Source: Erythrocercus mccallii
Lineage: Eukaryota; Chordata; Aves; Passeriformes; Dicruridae
NCBI GenBank assembly: GCA_013397435.1
Contig: VZRG01000165.1
Coordinates: 745,922 to 809,921 of the forward strand
Direction of reading: 5' to 3'
Length of the DNA: 64,000 nucleotides
A model generated the notes under the pieces. It ran no database searches, was not told the DNA's origin, and saw nothing but the letters and a program-made list of their open reading frames with translations. Below, piece by piece: positions 59,347 through 64,000 of the stretch. Numbering within the stretch: the first letter of the stretch is position 1; every line of letters begins with the position of its first letter. The position numbers and the translations under genes were made by a program.

Positions 59347-60830
59347 ATGGTTTTGCTTTTATTTCAGTTAACTCTGCCTACACCCATGGAACTCGTGACC
59401 GCCGCCACCCAGTTCAAGACCGTCTTTCTCACGGTCTTCATCCGTCTTGTCCCACCAAGGTGCACTTGGATCGTGCCTCAGCCCAAGGCCAATGTGTGGT
59501 CTACCCTAGCCCGATCGATGGGGCAAGACCACATATGCCTCTCCTCGCACTCGGCTGCCAACCCGATGTCTGCTTGCCTTGTGGGGATCCTGTTTAAGCT
59601 GGAGGAACTACTATCTGCCCTCCAGTCAATGCGGAACAAGATAAACGCCCAGACCAAGGGAAGCTTCGCTTACACAGTCATCAAAGCTGGATGCACCCGC
59701 CAGATTTCTCTCCCAGTCAGGAACCCTCTCATCCTTTGGAGGGACTGGGTCTCCACCCTTCCGCTGTTGGCAAATTAACCGCAGGAGTTGGAGATCCTGG
59801 GCTCGTCAGCTGCTCCCTACTGTGTGCAGTTCATCTTCCAACCCAAGCAGAATCAGCGAGACATCATCCCTGTTCAACAGGTGAAGGAAGCGTACACAGC
59901 AGGGAAGTGGTGCCAGAACATTGCCCATGTCAAAACAGCATTGACTGAAGATCGTCGACCACGAGCCCTCCCCAAAGGCACACTCCTGATCTGCGGAGAC
60001 AGGGCGTTCTCCGGCATCCCCTCTCACCTGACAGGAGGCCCGTGTACCTTGGGCAAGTTGGGGCTGTTTACTCCCAACAAAACGAACACTGATAATTGGG
60101 CACATAAAAATGGTAGCAAAAATTTAGCCCTCCAAAAAAGAGACCTGCGGAGTTTCGACTCTGATTGTGCTTCGGAAATAACTGGTCCAGAGGCAAGATC
60201 ACCGCGGTGACAGTTTTTCTGCCCTGGATCTCGGTGGCAAAATCGTTAGGTGAATTAGGCTGTCTTGAATGTTGGGTAGCTAAACAAGCCAATTTAATGT
60301 CCAATGCCTTGAGCAACCTCCTCTCTGATGAGGAAATAAGGCAAGCAACCCTACAGAGTCGGGTAGCTATAGACTACCTATTGCTCTTACACCAGCACCG
60401 GTGCAAGGAATTCAAGGGGCTGTGTTGTTTCAACCTTACAAGCCGGGCTGAGGACGTGCATGAAACGATCAAGTAGATGAGAGCAATGGTGGGACAGATA
60501 AAGAAAGAGACTGAGAGCTGGTTGGGTGGCTGGTTGTCAAAATGGGGAATCCCTAGGTGGGCAGAGGAACTTTTGAAAGTTGGCGTTCTTTTAATTGTGA
60601 TACTGATTATTTTCTGCATTGGTTTCAGAGTCATTAGGGATGCACTCACCAGGTTGATCTCCATGATGTTTGTCACTGCCACTGCTCCAGAATTGAACCC
60701 AGTGACCACGGACGATTATTATAGACATCAGTTCCCCCCACAATATTACCGTCCTGAAGACCTTCCTCTTGCATATGAGGAGGATGATGAACAAGGACAG
60801 TATTATGAAGAGCAGGAAGATCCCTTTTGA
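59347..60830 (+). pseudogene. env: env pseudogene (SU and TM, CX6CC type)
   Basis: The surface unit includes WIVPQPKANVWSTLARSMGQ, HICLSSHSAANPMSACLVGI, a stop at 59776, and continues in the same frame to about 60.2 kb. A basic stretch near 60.14 kb (QKRDLRS) may be the SU/TM cleavage area. A frameshift near 60.19 kb leads into TM: LPWISVAKSLGELGCLECWV, then a heptad-like region and CKEFKGLCC (60402-60428), a CX6CC disulphide motif. A stop stands at 60474. The rest carries a membrane span, VGVLLIVILIIFCIGF (about 60579-60627), and a long acidic Tyr-rich tail with PPQY, ending at 60830. CX6CC is typical of gamma- and alpharetrovirus-like Env, not classical betaretroviruses. The start is approximate; a splice acceptor TTTATTTCAG ends at 59367. 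Confidence 0.85.
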
Positions 60831-60836
60831 AAAACT

Positions 60837-60847
60837 AAAAGGGGAGA
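60837..60847 (+). promoter_or_regulatory. Polypurine tract
   Basis: AAAAGGGGAGA lies directly before the 3' LTR TGTGG. It is the usual plus-strand primer site for retroviral DNA synthesis. Confidence 0.9.
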
Positions 60848-61478
60848 TGTGGTGGTACGCGACTCTGTGTTTAATGTTTTAATGTTCTTTGTGTTTAGTG
60901 TAATACTTTGAGTTTCTTGTACCCCATGTACCCCAGAAATGGCTCTATCCCTTGTACCCTATGTTATTTCCCTGTTGGTTTGCTCCATACGTTTCCCACA
61001 TTTTCCTCATTGTCCATCACTTCAGACCTCACCCTCCAACCCTGTCAATCCTCATGAGACCCCTCCTTCTGTTCCAGAAGGTTCTGGGGAGGGTGTCAAG
61101 TAATTGGCAAAAGCCTTAAGAGACACTCCTCCTCCCTTCTCAGATTGGATTCCCATTTGATGGACTTCTACTGAACCCCTCCTATCTTGTTCCCTATTGG
61201 ACTGCATTCATATCCACCCCTGAGTCCACCCCCTGTTTGTAAGTTCCTGCACAACTGAATTCTGTGCTCTTTTCGTGGGCGGCACAGGTGAATAAACTTT
61301 CCTGCTGTTTCTCCCACTTGAGAGTCCAGCCTTTTTCTTCCTACATAGCCCATGCTTTCGTCCTCCCTCTGTGCTAGAAGAGCAAGAACCCACTGCGCAG
61401 GCAGTCGGCGCTCTAGCCTGCCAGGTCTGTGGCGTCTAGGGTCGGAGCTGGCTGGGGGAATTGTCCCGCACCGCCACA
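60848..61478 (+). repeat. Provirus 3' LTR
   Basis: A 631-bp LTR from TGTGGTGGTA to CACCGCCACA with AATAAA at 61291-61296. Compared with the 5' LTR it has insertions totalling about 9 bp (one of 4 bp near 60.89 kb) and about 20 substitutions by eye, mostly transitions. Confidence 0.95.
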
Positions 61479-64000
61479 AAGAGGAACAGTTCCATGTCTG
61501 GAGCTGAAAATTGTGACACAAAATATATTGCCAAGGAAGATTCAATCACACAGATGTTCCTCTGTGATGCAGATACAGCAACACAAAGCAATATCCCACG
61601 TATCTAACTTAAGACTAGCAGACGCAACAATAGAATTTACACCATTTCACCAGTGATTAGAATGTGGAACAAAACTTTTGTGCCTTTCACAGAAAGATAC
61701 AGATAGCCACTAGGTATGTGAAAACAGAAAAAAAATCTCCGCACATCCTGTGTCCTCATTTTGGAGAATGAGCTTAGTTTCTAAACAAATGATTACAAAC
61801 AAGGTTGGAAGCGCCATGATTGAAGAAATAGGAGACAGTGAGAAACCATCTCTGAATGAAAGGCACCAGGACTATTGCAAAATGCAGAGGGTATTCAAAA
61901 CTTGTGAAAAATATAAAGTAATATGGCATCCAAATCCTTCTGATGCTAAGTACTCCAAGGTTTTTTTCTATTTAGTGGAGAGAAATTACTCTCTCCAGAC
62001 TCAGTTCACACAACTGCTTAAGAACAGCTGGGTGGACTGTCCTTTGGCTTCTTCAGGATAAGTAGACAGTTTCTCCCAAGTATCTAGCTTAAATGACAGT
62101 GAAATTATGCACAACATTTAGTTACAAATCCTTATTGTACTTAACTCAGAAACAATCTGTCCTCCATCAACTACAGACAAAACTAAGAAAAAGCAACTGA
62201 TCCCTCCTGTGCAGCAGACAACACAACTCATCAATCTATACAGAGGAATTTATCTGACTGCATGAGGACGTCTTCATTACTCTAACTTCGAGTAATCATT
62301 TTAGAATTGTGCACTTCAAGTACAAGTCTCCTCACCATAAATCAATACAAGGCAGGCAACAAAATCAACAGTGGTACTTGTACTACCTAATGGGAAGAGA
62401 CAAAGAAGCCGACTTTCTTTCCAAAAGTAGGAGAACTAGTTTGTTCCAAGTCAGCTGCAAGTGCAATGGCCCCCTCTGCCATTAGAGGGGCACACAGGGT
62501 TGGCTAAGTTGAGCAAATAGCCATCCATGTTCACGCAAAAAGCTCTCCCAAAATCTTGTTCTCATATGGATTTCTCTGGTGTTACGAAGTGGGGTCAGTC
62601 AGAGCTCAGCCAGCTGGGCAGACTTGATTAACAGGTACTTTACATTGTAGAGGTGGTAACGGTGGCCCAAATTCACCAGTGAACATCATCCAATACCTCT
62701 TTAGTCTTGGTAACACAATACAATAGATTTAAAAATACATAAAGGTTGAAACTATTTTTTGCTGACTAAAGTACTTTTTGTCCCACAGGCATACTTTTAC
62801 TACTTTTTTCCCCTCACACTTTTTAAGCATGAAGCTTTCAGTGAAGTATTGCATTACTGTGATAAATCCACATGCAAAAGACTTTTAGAATAGCTTAGTA
62901 ACCTCACTAAGGGTAAACATTCCCCAAGAAAACATTTTTTGTAATTAAAAATTTTAGAAGAATAGAAGTAAAATTAAGACAATAGTATTTTTTAAGAAGT
63001 TCATGAAGGGAAAAAAATAGAACACTCAGGAATTTTGTTTTTATAAACTCCTAGGTCTCTAACATTTGTCCTAACTCACCTTCTGTCTTGCAACATAAAA
63101 AAAAGATCAAGTAAATCTGGGAATGTCACTGCCCCACAAGAATTCAGATTAGATCTTACTGACTACATTTCATTATCAGGTAGAGTAAAAAGGGTTTTAT
63201 TTTATTACAAGAACTGTTGCATAAACCCTTAGGTAAGAGCAAATGATTGGTGTAAATGTCTTATTTCCATGAAACATGAACAGAGATGCTGAATGTGGAA
63301 CACTTAGGAAAGCAAATGCAAATAATCAAATTCTTTCTAATATATTAAAATGCAAGGGCAGTTGCCAAGAAAGACTGCATGACACATTTACAAGACTGTA
63401 GACTATATCCCAGAAATAACCAATCAAAAGATACTTAAGGATCATGGCATAAAAACACACATATCCCAGTATGAACAAAAGCTTCCCAAAAGGTGCAATA
63501 TTGTGAAGACAAGAACTGAAGTGCTCCCTGAAAGTGAAAATACAGAAATAAACCTTTTAGTAAAGAAGCAGTGCTACCTCTATCACACTTGTCTGCATTC
63601 TGAAATTCAGCTCTCTTCTGCAGATATCAAAAACAGACCGTGAAAGAAAGACAACACAAAAGACAAAAGCTGTAACGACAATTTGGGGACTAACAGTGAG
63701 CAAGACACATAAGACTATCAGAAGCAAAAATGCAATGACAGAACAGCCCAGTTTTGAAAAGGTCCTCATTTCAATAGAAAAAAAACATCTCCAGAGGATA
63801 AGCCTCCAAATGTCTTCAAGTCAATTATTAAAACTTAGCTTTCTTTTTAATTTCTATATAGGAAACTAGGTGCACACTTCAGAAGCCAGCCCAGGGATTG
63901 GTACTCTGCTAGGTAACACTAAATGTGCCTGTACTTTTAGCATAAAGCAGCGTTGATGCTACTTCTATTGTTTCTAGACACACACTGCATTACAGGCTTT
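61479..64000. other. Right flank, no recognised gene
   Basis: The pre-insertion sequence continues after the right target duplication. Open frames at 61750-62061 (plus) and 63769-63557 (minus, hydrophobic) do not resemble known proteins and have no support. No SLAIN1 exon or CpG-rich promoter was found. Most likely it is still SLAIN1 5' intron. Confidence 0.45.

Larger units (their letters stand above)
52301..61478 (+). mobile_element. Full-length defective endogenous retrovirus (ERVK/beta-like)
   Basis: A complete provirus of 9178 bp: 5' LTR, primer site, leader, gag, pro, pol, env, polypurine tract and 3' LTR. It is flanked by AAGAGC on the left (52295-52300) and AAGAGG on the right (61479-61484), a 6-bp target duplication with one mismatch. 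Six bases and the Lys-type primer site fit betaretrovirus-like ERVK elements. The LTRs differ at about 20 sites by eye plus four small indels, so it is not recent. Every gene carries stops or frameshifts and several active-site residues are lost. It lies antisense to SLAIN1, probably in its 5' intron. Confidence 0.95.

Noticed and set aside
63557..63769. 70-codon hydrophobic minus-strand frame
   Set aside because: Its composition follows local AT content, and there is no promoter, splice or family support.
1..64000. CRISPR arrays, prokaryotic operons, tRNA or rRNA genes
   Set aside because: No direct-repeat arrays with regular spacers, no cloverleaf or rRNA motifs and no bacterial gene organisation are visible. 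The sequence is vertebrate.

Overview
The window looks like a bird genome, probably a songbird or other neoavian. It is AT-rich, carries CR1 LINE 3' ends, holds several avian-type ERVL LTRs, and contains one old provirus of the betaretrovirus-like (ERVK) kind. There is no prokaryotic content, no CRISPR array and no RNA gene I can recognise.

The only cellular gene I can support is SLAIN1, a microtubule plus-end protein, on the minus strand. Its last six coding exons lie at 35809-35660, 33772-33623, 31563-31225, 24727-24563, 22630-22339 and 18391-18316. They join in frame across consensus splice sites, give 389 complete residues, and end in the family's conserved GNWRDGCY tail. The 3' UTR probably runs down to about 17.3 kb. 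The N-terminal exon or exons, including the coiled coil, were not found and probably lie beyond 64 kb. If so, everything from 35.8 kb to the right edge is SLAIN1 5' intron.

Region by region: 1-5.1 kb is intergenic with a CR1 scrap and A-rich repeats. At 5.1-7.7 kb there is an LTR cluster: a plus-strand ERVL LTR with perfect 5-bp target duplications, split by a second minus-strand LTR, and then a separate solo LTR with its own perfect 5-bp duplications. From 7.7-17.3 kb is intergenic with two CR1 pieces in opposite orientation. From 17.3-35.8 kb are the SLAIN1 3' UTR, exons and introns. From 35.8-52.3 kb is probable intron with a CR1 3' end, an old LTR fragment and some small inverted repeats. 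From 52.3-61.5 kb is a complete but defective provirus on the plus strand, antisense to SLAIN1. From 61.5-64 kb I see nothing specific.

The provirus keeps the whole layout: 5' LTR, Lys-type primer site, leader with a splice donor, gag, pro, pol, env, polypurine tract, 3' LTR, and a near-perfect 6-bp target duplication. Every gene is broken by stops or frameshifts, and several catalytic residues are replaced. It still shows a canonical -1 frameshift heptamer right before the gag stop. Its env transmembrane part is of the CX6CC type, unlike classical betaretroviruses, so the element has a mosaic structure.

I found no convincing undescribed biological system. The points most worth a second look are the mosaic provirus, the nested LTRs, a possible extra SLAIN1 exon near 41.1 kb, and the frame-neutral SLAIN1 exon set.
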